In this document: positions 8,901 to 16,056 of the stretch, piece by piece
How the letters are laid out: each line of letters starts with the position of its first letter
Numbering within the stretch: position 1 is the first letter of the stretch
Origin: JBEBSD01 sp040394475
Lineage (GTDB): Bacteria > Bacteroidota > Bacteroidia > Cytophagales > Spirosomataceae
Direction of reading: 5' to 3'
Assembly: GCA_040394475.1 (NCBI GenBank)
Contig: JBEBSD010000070.1
Coordinates: 1 to 31,461 of the forward strand
DNA: 31,461 nucleotides
Program-made: the position numbers and the translations under genes
The notes under the pieces: generated by a model
What the model saw: only the letters and a program-made list of their open reading frames with translations
What the model was told of the DNA's origin: nothing
Database searches by the model: none

Positions 8901-10864
8901 TACACTCAGTGGGAGACCGGGAAGGAGAGCAGCCTTATCCGAATGGCCCGATACGGATAATTGCAGACAGTGTGGCGGTCGGACCGTTGGTGACGCTGGT
9001 AACCCGCGATTCAACGCTGGCGGCGGGTCGGCTGGACGGGAATATTCTGCTGAAGGATTATATGGGGGATGCCCCGGGGTTTTCCGGAGACCTGAAAATT
9101 CTCGGAATGCATGTCACGCAGATAGCCCTCGGGGATTTTGCCCTGAAAGCGACCAATGATCAGCCTGGACGCATCCGGATGGATATGAGCCTGAAAGGGG
9201 AAAATAACGACGTGACCATTCAAGGGAATTACCTGACAGCTGATGCCCAGCCATTGGATTTTATCTTGGACCTGAAACGGATGGAGGCCAAAACCATCGA
9301 AGCCTTCAGCTTCGGGGAACTCCGCAACGCCTCCGGCAGGCTTACAGGCAGGACCACGATAAAGGGAAGTCCCGAAAACCCGTTGCTCAACGGAACGCTG
9401 AATTTTGAAGAAGTGGCTTTCAACGTAAAACAACTGGGCGCCCGTTACGCGATTGAAGACGGGAACATCAGTTTTGAGAATGAAAAAATGCGGTTCCGGA
9501 ACTTTGCATTGATCGATTCGTTACAACAGAAACTGCAGATTAATGGCTTGGTTACCCTGACCAACCTTCCCAATGTCACCTATGACCTGGGGATTGTGAC
9601 CGATAATTTTATGGCCCTCAACGCCAGCCGGAAAGACAATGAGCTGGTCTACGGAAAAGGGTTTATAAAGGCGGATATAGCGGTTAAAGGCATGGGATCG
9701 GAGAGTATTATCGACGGGTCGGTGAAAATTCTGAAAGACAGTGACATTACGTTGATACTGCCGGACAACGCCGGGGCTATCAGTCGTGGCGATGGCATCG
9801 TAGAGTTTGTGGATCACGACAAGACGGTTGCTGAAACCGATGCCGGTACCGGCGATCTGGGTGTTGTGGTCGGCTTCGCTTCGGAGCTTTCGCTGAATAT
9901 TGAGACTGACAAAGAGGCCCAGTTTACCGTCGTAATTGATGAGCTTAACGGCGACAACCTGAAGGTCAAAGGAAATGCCCTTTTGAATACCGGTCTGGCG
10001 CCTAACGGGCAGTTGTACCTGCAGGGACTGTATGAACTGGAAGAGGGGTCGTACGAACTCAGCTTCGAAATCCTGAGGAAACAGTTCGATATCCGGAAAG
10101 GAAGCCAGCTTATCTGGAGCGGCGATCCTATGAAAGCAGAGCTTGACATTACCGCAGTATACCAGGTACAGGCCGATCCGTCGGCTTTCAGCCCGTCGAA
10201 TTTTCAGTATGGAAAAGTGCCCTTTGAGGTGCTGTTGACAATCACGGGGAATCTAAGCAATCCAAGAGTGCAGTTTGGACTCGAAGTATCGGACCGGGCC
10301 GACAACAGTATCCGGGACAAAATCGATAAAGAGCTGATTTTAAAACCCATGCAGGATGATCCGGCGGAAATGAACAAGCAGGTGTTTGCCCTGTTGCTGA
10401 TGAATAAATTCATGTCCGAAACATCGAATGTGTCATTCGGCGGGTTTAGTGCAGAAGCAATTGCCAGACAGAGTGTCAGCAAGCTCCTGAGCGATCAGTT
10501 GAATAACCTGGCTTCGGACCTGGTCAAAGGAGTACAATTGGATTTTAACCTCAATTCCACGACCGGCGCAACAGGAGGACGTACCGATCTGAATGTCGGG
10601 CTGACCAAGGGCTTTATGAACGACCGTGTAACGGTTTCAGTAGGCCGGAATTTCGAGTTGGAGAATAGTGCCGGAGCGGTGCAGTCGTCGGAAATTTTCG
10701 ATAACATCGCACTCAATTATAAAATCACGCGCGACGGCAGGTACCTGGTACGTGCCTATCGGAAAAATCAGTTCCAGACCGTTCTGGAAGGCTTCATCGT
10801 CGAAACCGGTGTGAGCTTTATTGTAACCCTGGATTACGATCTGGTGAAGGAGTTTTTCCGGTAG
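5954..10864 (+). CDS. tamB: Translocation/assembly module protein TamB
   Basis: A 1636-residue AsmA-like/DUF490 protein anchored in the inner membrane and spanning the periplasm. In the family it works with an Omp85 partner in outer-membrane protein assembly and/or phospholipid transport. Residues 4-26 form one membrane anchor, followed by an AsmA-like opening (TRVEIEKIRFRLPEWVSLEGVYVEDPKGDTL). Well over a thousand residues of repetitive beta-strand sequence follow, forming the lipid-binding groove. The C-terminal TamB domain (about 1190-1636) contains GDGIVEFVDHD, GLYELEEGSYEL and, near the end, NVGLTKGFMNDRVTVSVGRNF. The start is GTG at 5954, chosen because it opens directly into the membrane anchor. 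The tamL gene follows 22 bp after the stop, so they form an operon and almost certainly one machine. Confidence 0.93.
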   Translation: MKRIATIFLIILLAVMLLIGVVFLGVQTPSGQEFLTGQAQRYLRKKLQTRVEIEKIRFRLPEWVSLEGVYVEDPKGDTLVAGKRLYARMDMWGLLKGRIAIQKVEAENIRAKVYRTDSVFNYQFVIDAFASDTPEEESSGSALNMSWDSLAVRGIRLSYLDEMEGMDTEVSLPEGLILFAGFNPSYSRYHPTTIHLRQPDIRLRMFQGTAAPAPVTAAAAPGDTLDLKLGQLEVTDFRLRYTDEVSGLLNGVEIGKLAGIVDKIYLQGQQAEIRELTVQKLDTYVEFEKRAVAAASEEPPAISEGPGWTVKAGKVTLEDNHLRYDDFNAPALQKGMDFSHIHLRQVTASLSDLLYSPDSTAGKLEHLSAVDKSGFQLDQFSGNFTYSGTETSLKNGLVKTPATTLNSEVVLNYRNREQLTEDLGSAAVAFRLENSRFGFRDVLLLAPDLASTPPFEKQPNGYIAGSAVLTGTVGDLKLQQAMLTMPEAIRMAVSGTVKGLPEVEKMQLELQIAEISANRADLLALLPENTLPESVALPDSLKLTGTLDGSLADMKVDARLETTFGSANLVGNFVEIADSLNAGYNGSLALEEFDLGKLLKQPPETLGKVSLTTDFSGKGWVPTEMEARLTGTIASASVNGYTYQNLVLSGAMDKGQAQMKATSDDPNATLTLEGSADMTKDYPSVLAKASIGELDLKALNLYPDPIRIRGELEADLSDTNPDNPLGTVKGTGIVLNNDGTDIPVGHLEVSLSNTNGIKEMRLDAGFAKAELKGTFDYTQLGAIIEGEMNKYFVVSDTLVPAVVTPYEIAVTAKLAHHAAIQAFEPGLTRLDTVQLTGQLTNQQDTTLRLMLSLPEAIYDTTRITGAGFEITGDGKRAGYEGTIDEVLSSGFRVRNLTLSGEVADNRVLLGAVVKDSVGRDQHAFVSRLRKEGATYAFNLQNRLLLNYRPWRTDSTGYIAYGPEGVLVHNFSLRRNRSDERLEIHSVGDREGEQPYPNGPIRIIADSVAVGPLVTLVTRDSTLAAGRLDGNILLKDYMGDAPGFSGDLKILGMHVTQIALGDFALKATNDQPGRIRMDMSLKGENNDVTIQGNYLTADAQPLDFILDLKRMEAKTIEAFSFGELRNASGRLTGRTTIKGSPENPLLNGTLNFEEVAFNVKQLGARYAIEDGNISFENEKMRFRNFALIDSLQQKLQINGLVTLTNLPNVTYDLGIVTDNFMALNASRKDNELVYGKGFIKADIAVKGMGSESIIDGSVKILKDSDITLILPDNAGAISRGDGIVEFVDHDKTVAETDAGTGDLGVVVGFASELSLNIETDKEAQFTVVIDELNGDNLKVKGNALLNTGLAPNGQLYLQGLYELEEGSYELSFEILRKQFDIRKGSQLIWSGDPMKAELDITAVYQVQADPSAFSPSNFQYGKVPFEVLLTITGNLSNPRVQFGLEVSDRADNSIRDKIDKELILKPMQDDPAEMNKQVFALLLMNKFMSETSNVSFGGFSAEAIARQSVSKLLSDQLNNLASDLVKGVQLDFNLNSTTGATGGRTDLNVGLTKGFMNDRVTVSVGRNFELENSAGAVQSSEIFDNIALNYKITRDGRYLVRAYRKNQFQTVLEGFIVETGVSFIVTLDYDLVKEFFR

Positions 10865-10886
10865 CGAAGGATATAAGAAGGAACAA

Positions 10887-13235
10887 ATGAATAGCTTGAA
10901 AACGTTAGGTGCTCTTCTGGTCGTTGCACTGCTTGGCAGTTGTTCGGTCACACGCCATATTCCGGAAGGAGAGGCGCTGCTCGTCGGGAATGAACTGCAC
11001 GTGACTACCGACACGCTGCAATCCCATAAGCCGCATGGAAGCCTTTCCGCTGAAATGGAAAGTATGCTGCGGCCCCTGCCGAATGCTACCTTGCTGGGTT
11101 TCCCTTATAAAGTCTGGCTTTATTATGCGCTTGGCGAGCCCCGTAAGGAAAAGGGGTTCAAGAACTGGTTCCGGAAAAAGCTTGGTGAGCCACCTGTCCT
11201 GATCAGTTCGCGGGCGCTGACCGTAAATTCCCAGTCGTTGGAAAGCTACCTGCACAACGAGGGTTATTTCCGTTCGGAAGTGAGCGGGCGGCTGGGAGAG
11301 GAGAAGAAGCGGACAGTGAAAGCACATTACGAGGCGTATGTGCGACCGCGCTATACCATTGAAACGACTACCTTCAGGGATTACCCGTTGCGTCCGGGCT
11401 TCAATGAATTCTTTAAAGAAGCCGCTGCCCGGACAAATCTGGGTCAGGGGTCTCCGTATCGCCTGGCTGTAATTGAAGAAGAGCGCGTCCGCATCGATCA
11501 GTTCCTGAAAACAAAAGGGTATTATTATTTCAGTCCCGAACACCTTATTGCCAGGGTAGATACTGCTTTAGGAAATCATACCTTGAAGCTGTCGATGGAA
11601 TTGAAGCCGACGGTTCCTCAAACTGCTCTGAAGCAATATTATATCCAGGATGTTCATATTTATACAGACTACAAAGGAGTGGAGTCCGATACAATGTCCA
11701 ACCCGGTCCTGTTGAAAAAAGGGAATCAGCTGTTCGATCCCGAACACCGGTTCCGCCCCAGGGTTTTTGAAGAAGTTATCGGTTTTCACCCCGGAAGTTT
11801 ATACAATATCCAGGTGCAGGATATCACCCTGTCACGTATCATCAACCTTAAGAACTTCAAGTTTGTCAAGAACAAGTTTGAGTTGATTCCCCGTTCGGAT
11901 TCAGCCTTGCTGGATGTGTATTATCACCTGAGCCCCCTGAAGAAAAAGTCGATGCGCGCCGAACTTAGCGGGCTGACGAAGTCGAACAACCTGGGCGGGA
12001 TACAGGCGATCATTTCCTGGAATAACCGCAACCTGTTCAAAGGTGCGGAGCATTTCCGGATCAGTGTGGACGGAGGACTGGACTGGCAGCTGGGCGGAGG
12101 AAAGGCCGTTACCGGTACCAACTTCTTCCGGTATAAGATCGAATCGGAGCTGGCTTTCCCCCGTTTTGTTGTGCCTTTCTGGAAGCATACACCCGAAACC
12201 GACCAGTCGCTGCCGCGCACCTCTTTGCTGATTGGTTACGAAAACCTGGTGCAAGCGGGTTTGTATACGCTCAATTCGATCAGGGGACAATGGGGGTATT
12301 CCTGGCAATTTAAGAAAACCACGCAACATGCCTTTTCCCCGTTCGGGATCAATATAGTGAGGCCGCGCAACATCAGCGAAGCGTTTACAGAAATGATCTT
12401 CGACAGCCCCAATCCCTATGACTGGGACCGGTATTTCCGGATCCTGGAAAACAGGCTGCTGCTGGAGTCGCAATATACCATTGCCTATAACCCGTTCCCC
12501 TCTGCCTACAGCAGGCATCAGCTCATGATGAGCGGCGGCATTAACCTGGTGGGCAACCTGGCCGGGCTTTTTATCAAGAAACGGACAGAAGACGGTCCCG
12601 TCAAGGAATTATTTGACATCCCCTATGAGCAGTTTGTCCGTTTCGACGGTGAGTTCCGGCACTATTATACCCTTTCTCCGGGGTTACGGCTGGCGAGCAG
12701 GGTGCTGGCGGGATTTGGCCTTCCGTATGGCAACTCGCTGTCACTGCCCCAGTTTAAGCAGTATTTTTCCGGGGGAAGTACCGGAATACGTGCTTTCCAG
12801 GCGCGTACCTTGGGGCCGGGCGGTTACCAGGCGGATTCCACCACACGGGCTATTTTCCGGAATACACAGTTCGGAGACATTAAACTGGAGTTCAATACCG
12901 AGCTCCGGATGAAATGGACCTCGCTGATCCACGGAGCCCTGTTTGTAGATGCCGGGAATGTCTGGAACTACCGGATGTTAGACGAATACGGCCCGAACTC
13001 CGTTTTCGGGGGTGAATTTTACAAACAAATTGCTGTCGGCGGCGGGGTAGGGTTGCGTTTTGATTTTTCCTACCTTGTCTTTCGCCTGGATCTGGCTACT
13101 CCTTTCCGAAAACCCTGGTATGCCTATGAAGAAGAACCCCGAAATCCGTGGGTGTTCAGAGAGATTAACTTCGGCAACAAATTATGGAGACGTGAAAACC
13201 TGGTTTTAAATATTGCGGTAGCCTACCCGTTCTAG
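10887..13235 (+). CDS. tamL: TamL: lipoprotein Omp85/TamA-like outer membrane assembly factor
   Basis: A 782-residue Omp85-superfamily protein. It begins with a lipoprotein signal, ALLVVALLGSC, so the lipidated cysteine is C19. A lipid anchor marks the Bacteroidota TamL form rather than classical TamA. POTRA-like modules occupy roughly residues 30-340. A 16-strand barrel follows, with the conserved loop-6 signature FSGGSTGIRAFQARTLGPGGY (about 625-645; the RAF corresponds to the VRGF motif of BamA) and LEFNTELRMKW. The C-terminus VAYPF ends in the phenylalanine expected of an outer-membrane beta-signal. Tandem with tamB, so the products likely bridge inner and outer membranes. No terminator is evident in the 187 bp before the sigma factor gene. 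Confidence 0.9.
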   Translation: MNSLKTLGALLVVALLGSCSVTRHIPEGEALLVGNELHVTTDTLQSHKPHGSLSAEMESMLRPLPNATLLGFPYKVWLYYALGEPRKEKGFKNWFRKKLGEPPVLISSRALTVNSQSLESYLHNEGYFRSEVSGRLGEEKKRTVKAHYEAYVRPRYTIETTTFRDYPLRPGFNEFFKEAAARTNLGQGSPYRLAVIEEERVRIDQFLKTKGYYYFSPEHLIARVDTALGNHTLKLSMELKPTVPQTALKQYYIQDVHIYTDYKGVESDTMSNPVLLKKGNQLFDPEHRFRPRVFEEVIGFHPGSLYNIQVQDITLSRIINLKNFKFVKNKFELIPRSDSALLDVYYHLSPLKKKSMRAELSGLTKSNNLGGIQAIISWNNRNLFKGAEHFRISVDGGLDWQLGGGKAVTGTNFFRYKIESELAFPRFVVPFWKHTPETDQSLPRTSLLIGYENLVQAGLYTLNSIRGQWGYSWQFKKTTQHAFSPFGINIVRPRNISEAFTEMIFDSPNPYDWDRYFRILENRLLLESQYTIAYNPFPSAYSRHQLMMSGGINLVGNLAGLFIKKRTEDGPVKELFDIPYEQFVRFDGEFRHYYTLSPGLRLASRVLAGFGLPYGNSLSLPQFKQYFSGGSTGIRAFQARTLGPGGYQADSTTRAIFRNTQFGDIKLEFNTELRMKWTSLIHGALFVDAGNVWNYRMLDEYGPNSVFGGEFYKQIAVGGGVGLRFDFSYLVFRLDLATPFRKPWYAYEEEPRNPWVFREINFGNKLWRRENLVLNIAVAYPF

Positions 13236-13422
13236 AAATAGGCTGTTTTTGATAGAAAAGGATTGTCGAAATCCGGGCGTCCGTCACCTCAGGTGCTATT
13301 ATTTCATTAAAAAATGGTAATATCCCCATTGAAATTAGTTATATTTAAGGCCGATTCAACAACGACGTACCAGACCGTTCTATGTAAGCTGCTATGCATG
13401 TCAAAGGCTTAATTTTTGTGAT

Positions 13423-14028
13423 TTGAAGATTACGACTACTGCTACAGACGATAAGATCCTTTGGGATCGGTTAAAAGGAGGCGAAGTCTCAGCCCTCGGG
13501 CAGTTGTACGAACGTTATGTGCGGGTATTGTACAGTTACGGAAAAAAAATAGGCCACTACGATAAACTGGTTGAAGACAGTATCCAGGACTTGTTTGTGG
13601 ATCTCTGGCAAAGCCGGGAACGTCTCGGGGAGGTTGAAACAGCCCGCTTTTACCTGTTTCGCTCGTTGAGGCGCCGTCTCTACAAATCTTCCCTGAAAAA
13701 GGAGGCATTGGGCGAAGAGATTGACGAGTCCTTTCCGGCTATCGGGCAGGCTTTGTCGCAGGAAGAAGCCATTATTCTGGAAGAACAATCGGAACGGAAT
13801 GCTCAGTTACTGAATGACCTGATCAGGAATCTGCCTGTCCGTCAGAGTGAGGCACTGTTGCTGTATTACTACCAGGATTTTACGTATGAAGAGATTGCTT
13901 CGTTGATGGCCATTAATGAACAGTCGGCAAGAAACCTGGTACAGCGTGCCCTGCATAAACTGAAGAAGGATATGCTGCCCTTCCTGCACCTGATGCTGCT
14001 GTACTTGCTCACGTCTTGCCTGAACTGA
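13423..14028 (+). CDS. FecI-like ECF RNA polymerase sigma factor
   Basis: A 201-residue ECF (group 4) sigma factor. Region 2 lies at about residues 27-95 (LYERYVRVLYSYGKKIG, SIQDLFVDLWQSRERL). Region 4 lies at about 135-190 (LPVRQSEALLLYYYQDFTYE, EIASLMAINEQSARNLVQRA), including the helix-turn-helix that reads the -35 element. No ATG is available in frame at the N-terminus, and TTG at 13423 is the first plausible start. That assignment is uncertain by a few codons. It would be released by the FecR-type anti-sigma factor encoded at 14724 to transcribe the susC-susD genes. Unusually, an opposite-strand gene separates it from fecR. The C-terminal hydrophobic tail (MLPFLHLMLLYLLTSCLN) is odd for a soluble sigma factor but is seen in some Bacteroidota FecI-like proteins. 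Confidence 0.9.
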   Translation: MKITTTATDDKILWDRLKGGEVSALGQLYERYVRVLYSYGKKIGHYDKLVEDSIQDLFVDLWQSRERLGEVETARFYLFRSLRRRLYKSSLKKEALGEEIDESFPAIGQALSQEEAIILEEQSERNAQLLNDLIRNLPVRQSEALLLYYYQDFTYEEIASLMAINEQSARNLVQRALHKLKKDMLPFLHLMLLYLLTSCLN

Positions 14029-14075
14029 TTTGCCCGGGGGAGCCAGCAGCAACCGGGTCAGGCCCATCGGCTGTC

Positions 14076-14414
14076 TCAGTGTACGCCCAGCATTTCTTTC
14101 CGCGCCTCGAATTCAGCTTCTGTAATGACACCTCTTTCCTTCAGATCCCTGAGCAACTCCAGCTGTTCGTCAATTGTCTGGGAAGCCGATACCACTGACG
14201 GGGGTTTAAAGTGTTCGTTGTACCGGGAATTGAATTCCTGGTTGCTCTGGGAGATCAGTACAAAGAACTCCACTACGCCAATGAGAGCGGGGATGAAGGT
14301 CCAGCAAAAAAGAAGATACACTACTCCCGGACGAGGTCGGTCCAGGTAAAACTTATGAGCCCCGATACCACCCAGAAATAATGCTAAAATTGCAGCTGTT
14401 ATTCGATTTTTCAT
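14076..14414 (-). CDS. TM2-domain membrane protein with C-terminal SHOCT-like segment
   Basis: With ATG at 14414 the product is 112 residues. An upstream in-frame ATG would add 13 residues but is less likely, because MKNRITAAILALFLGGIGAH starts the domain properly. The TM2 domain (about 3-60) has two hydrophobic helices with the signature GGIGAHKFYLDRPRPGVVYL. The C-terminal 35 residues, TIDEQLELLRDLKERGVITE then AEFEARKEMLG, match the SHOCT (short C-terminal) motif. TM2 proteins are widespread small inner-membrane proteins of unclear function. The gene converges on the sigma factor gene (47 bp apart) and sits between fecI and fecR. A long inverted repeat lies 24 bp upstream of its start. Confidence 0.85.
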   Translation of the reverse strand: MKNRITAAILALFLGGIGAHKFYLDRPRPGVVYLLFCWTFIPALIGVVEFFVLISQSNQEFNSRYNEHFKPPSVVSASQTIDEQLELLRDLKERGVITEAEFEARKEMLGVH

Positions 14415-14437
14415 ATTACCTGCTAAGTTAGAGGGTC

Positions 14438-14489
14438 GCCTTAAGTACTGCAATATACTTATAATACAGGTTATTGCAGGTCTTAAGGC
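14438..14489. promoter_or_regulatory. Long imperfect inverted repeat upstream of the TM2 gene
   Basis: GCCTTAAG-ta-CTGCAATA (14438-14455) is mirrored by TATTGCAG-gt-CTTAAGGC (14472-14489). The two 18-nt arms match at 16 positions and are separated by a 16-nt AT-rich spacer. It lies 24-75 bp upstream of the TM2 start and between fecI and fecR. It has no U tract on the plus strand, so a terminator is less likely than a dimeric operator or a structured 5' leader of the minus-strand transcript. Confidence 0.6.
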
Positions 14490-14653
14490 TGGGAAATGTT
14501 GTATGGTGCAGTTGTTTAGGTGATTTCTTCAAATGGATGCCTGGAAGGGCAACCGGTTCTTCCCGGGACGCGTCCTGCCGATAAGCTCATTCCCGGAAAT
14601 AACCATTTTCTTTAAAAAAAAATCCGAACAGGTGAGTTAAAACACGCGTTATA

Positions 14654-14677
14654 CTGCTCTTTTCCAGTGAAGAGTAG
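14654..14677 (+). other. Short hairpin upstream of fecR
   Basis: CTGCTCTT (14654-14661) can pair with AAGAGTAG (14670-14677), including one G-U pair, over an 8-nt loop. It lies 46 bp before the fecR start and has no T tract. The stem is short enough that chance is a real possibility. Confidence 0.25.
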
Positions 14678-14723
14678 GATTATTCGGAAGTTTAATGCGT
14701 TTATTTAAGTAATTGGACGGTAA

Positions 14724-15812
14724 ATGGAATCTCATCACGATAATTTAGGAGATTTGCTGAATGATGCTCGTTTCAGAGAGTGGATTTTCCGTCCTACCGG
14801 ACAGCTGGACCGTTACTGGCAACGGTTTTCGGAAGAACATCCCGCCGAACGGGAAAGGCTGGCACTGGCACGTGAAATACTTTTAGGGATTAAGAGTGAG
14901 GTGGAAAAAGATTTTCCCGGAGAGGTGGTCGTGAATAACCTGTACCAGCAGGTATTGGAAGAAATACAAGCCCCTTCCCGGACGGGATCCTGGTGGAGGA
15001 ATGGTGGCTGGGCTGCTGCAGCTTGTCTGATTGCCGGATTGTTGCTCTGGCCATTCTGGAATTCGGCCGGCTCTTCAGAGATCGCCTACGAGGAACTGGT
15101 AAAGGAAAGCAAGTTGCCGATGACCGAAACGGTCAATGACGGAGATCTTCCCGTGACGGTCGTATTGGCTGACTCCAGCAAAGTTTCGCTTAACCCGGGG
15201 GCCAAGATCAGTTATTGTGAAAATTTTAACGGGAATAAATGCCGGGAGATCTACCTGGACGGGACGGCCTTCTTTGATATCGAGCCCGATCCGGAACGAC
15301 CTTTCTATGTGTATTCCAACGAATTGATTACAAAAGTCCTGGGAACCAGCTTCTGGGTTTACAGCTGCCTGGAAAAGGATGAAATGCTGGTAGAGGTAGT
15401 GCGGGGAAAAGTGTCCGTGACCACGCGGGAGCTGGTGCACAAAGCCGTAACGGACCCGCAGGAAAGGGAAATTCTGGTGACCCCCAACCAACAGGTGGTC
15501 TATACCCGGAAAGACGTCAAACTAACCAAATCACTGGTTTCAAAACCCGTACTCATTGCGCGGCCGCAGTTTTCGGAAGAGTTTGTTTTTGATGACGCTC
15601 CGGCCTATAAAATCTTTGACAGTATTGAGAAGTTTTATGGCGTAAAGGTCAGGTATGACAAGGGAAAAATAGGAGATTGCTTATTGACGGCCTCCCTTAC
15701 GGATGAGTCGCTTTTTGAAATGATTGAAGTGTTGTGCACTGCCCTGAATGCCCGGTATTTCGTAGAAGGGACCCAGATTATCATCGAGGGGAACGGATGC
15801 CAGGGATTTTAA
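14724..15812 (+). CDS. FecR-family anti-sigma factor
   Basis: A 362-residue inner-membrane regulator. The N-terminal cytoplasmic part (1-90) would hold the sigma factor. One membrane span lies at about 94-112 (GGWAAAACLIAGLLLWPFW). The periplasmic FecR domain (about 138-235) contains VVLADSSKVSLNPGAKISY, YLDGTAFFDIEPDPERPFYV and VLGTSFWVY. The C-terminal DUF4974/STN-like domain (about 285-355, FVFDDAPAYKIFDSIEKFYG onward) is standard in Bacteroidota. It is expected to receive the ligand signal from the STN domain of the SusC-type protein encoded 243 bp downstream. It is separated from its sigma factor gene by 695 bp containing an opposite-strand gene, so it probably has its own promoter. Confidence 0.95.
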   Translation: MESHHDNLGDLLNDARFREWIFRPTGQLDRYWQRFSEEHPAERERLALAREILLGIKSEVEKDFPGEVVVNNLYQQVLEEIQAPSRTGSWWRNGGWAAAACLIAGLLLWPFWNSAGSSEIAYEELVKESKLPMTETVNDGDLPVTVVLADSSKVSLNPGAKISYCENFNGNKCREIYLDGTAFFDIEPDPERPFYVYSNELITKVLGTSFWVYSCLEKDEMLVEVVRGKVSVTTRELVHKAVTDPQEREILVTPNQQVVYTRKDVKLTKSLVSKPVLIARPQFSEEFVFDDAPAYKIFDSIEKFYGVKVRYDKGKIGDCLLTASLTDESLFEMIEVLCTALNARYFVEGTQIIIEGNGCQGF

Positions 15813-15836
15813 CTGAGTTCTCAGAACCTGCTATTT

Positions 15837-15912
15837 TCTCAACTAATCTTCAAGTAATTATGACCTAAACTATTCTCTCAACTAATCTTCAAGTAATTAT
15901 GACCTAAACTAT
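15837..15912 (+). repeat. Tandem duplication of a 37-bp sequence (period 39) between fecR and susC
   Basis: Two identical 37-bp copies, 15837-15873 and 15876-15912, each starting TCTCAACTAATCTTC and ending CCTAAACTAT. The first begins 24 bp after the fecR stop. Exact identity indicates a recent duplication or selection. It lies in the leader/promoter region of the susC operon. Confidence 0.95.
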
Positions 15913-15933
15913 ATCCTTTACACAACTCGTTCG

Positions 15934-15968
15934 AAAAAAGGCTGATGATGTTTGCGCCATCATCAGCC
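15934..15968 (-). terminator. Minus-strand Rho-independent terminator between fecR and susC
   Basis: GGCTGATGATG (15940-15950) and CATCATCAGCC (15958-15968) form a perfect 11-bp stem with a 7-nt loop. On the minus strand the stem is followed by TTTTTT (plus-strand A run 15934-15939). On the plus strand it is followed by CTAACATTCCC, which is not a U tract. The signal therefore points to termination of a minus-strand transcript, yet no minus-strand gene ends here. Confidence 0.75.
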
Positions 15969-16042
15969 CTAACATTCCCATTTTAAGCTTCTGTCTCCAC
16001 AGTTGAGCGGGAAAGCCATGTCGATTCTATTTGTTTAATAAA
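15934..16042 (-). ncRNA. Candidate cis-antisense sRNA to the susC leader
   Basis: A perfect minus-strand TACTTTTG element overlaps the susC start codon, and a strong minus-strand terminator lies about 100 bp further on. Together they would yield an RNA of roughly 100-110 nt antisense to the 5' untranslated region just before susC. No conserved -33 box is visible, and the transcription start is estimated from the -7 element. In Bacteroides, short antisense RNAs in this same position (for example DonS) repress polysaccharide utilisation loci. Assignment here is by position and signals only; expression is unproven. Confidence 0.4.
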
Positions 16043-16048
16043 ACCTAA

Positions 16049-16056
16049 CAAAAGTA
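16049..16056 (-). promoter_or_regulatory. Minus-strand TACTTTTG (-7 element) at the susC start
   Basis: The plus strand reads CAAAAGTA immediately up to and including the A of the susC ATG. On the minus strand this is TACTTTTG, an exact TAnnTTTG match, pointing away from susC towards the minus-strand terminator at 15934-15968. No TTG is seen at -33. Confidence 0.4.

Noticed and set aside
13285..13295. CACCTCAGGTG palindrome between tamL and fecI
   Set aside because: Five-base arms around one base are expected by chance, and no promoter or terminator context accompanies it.
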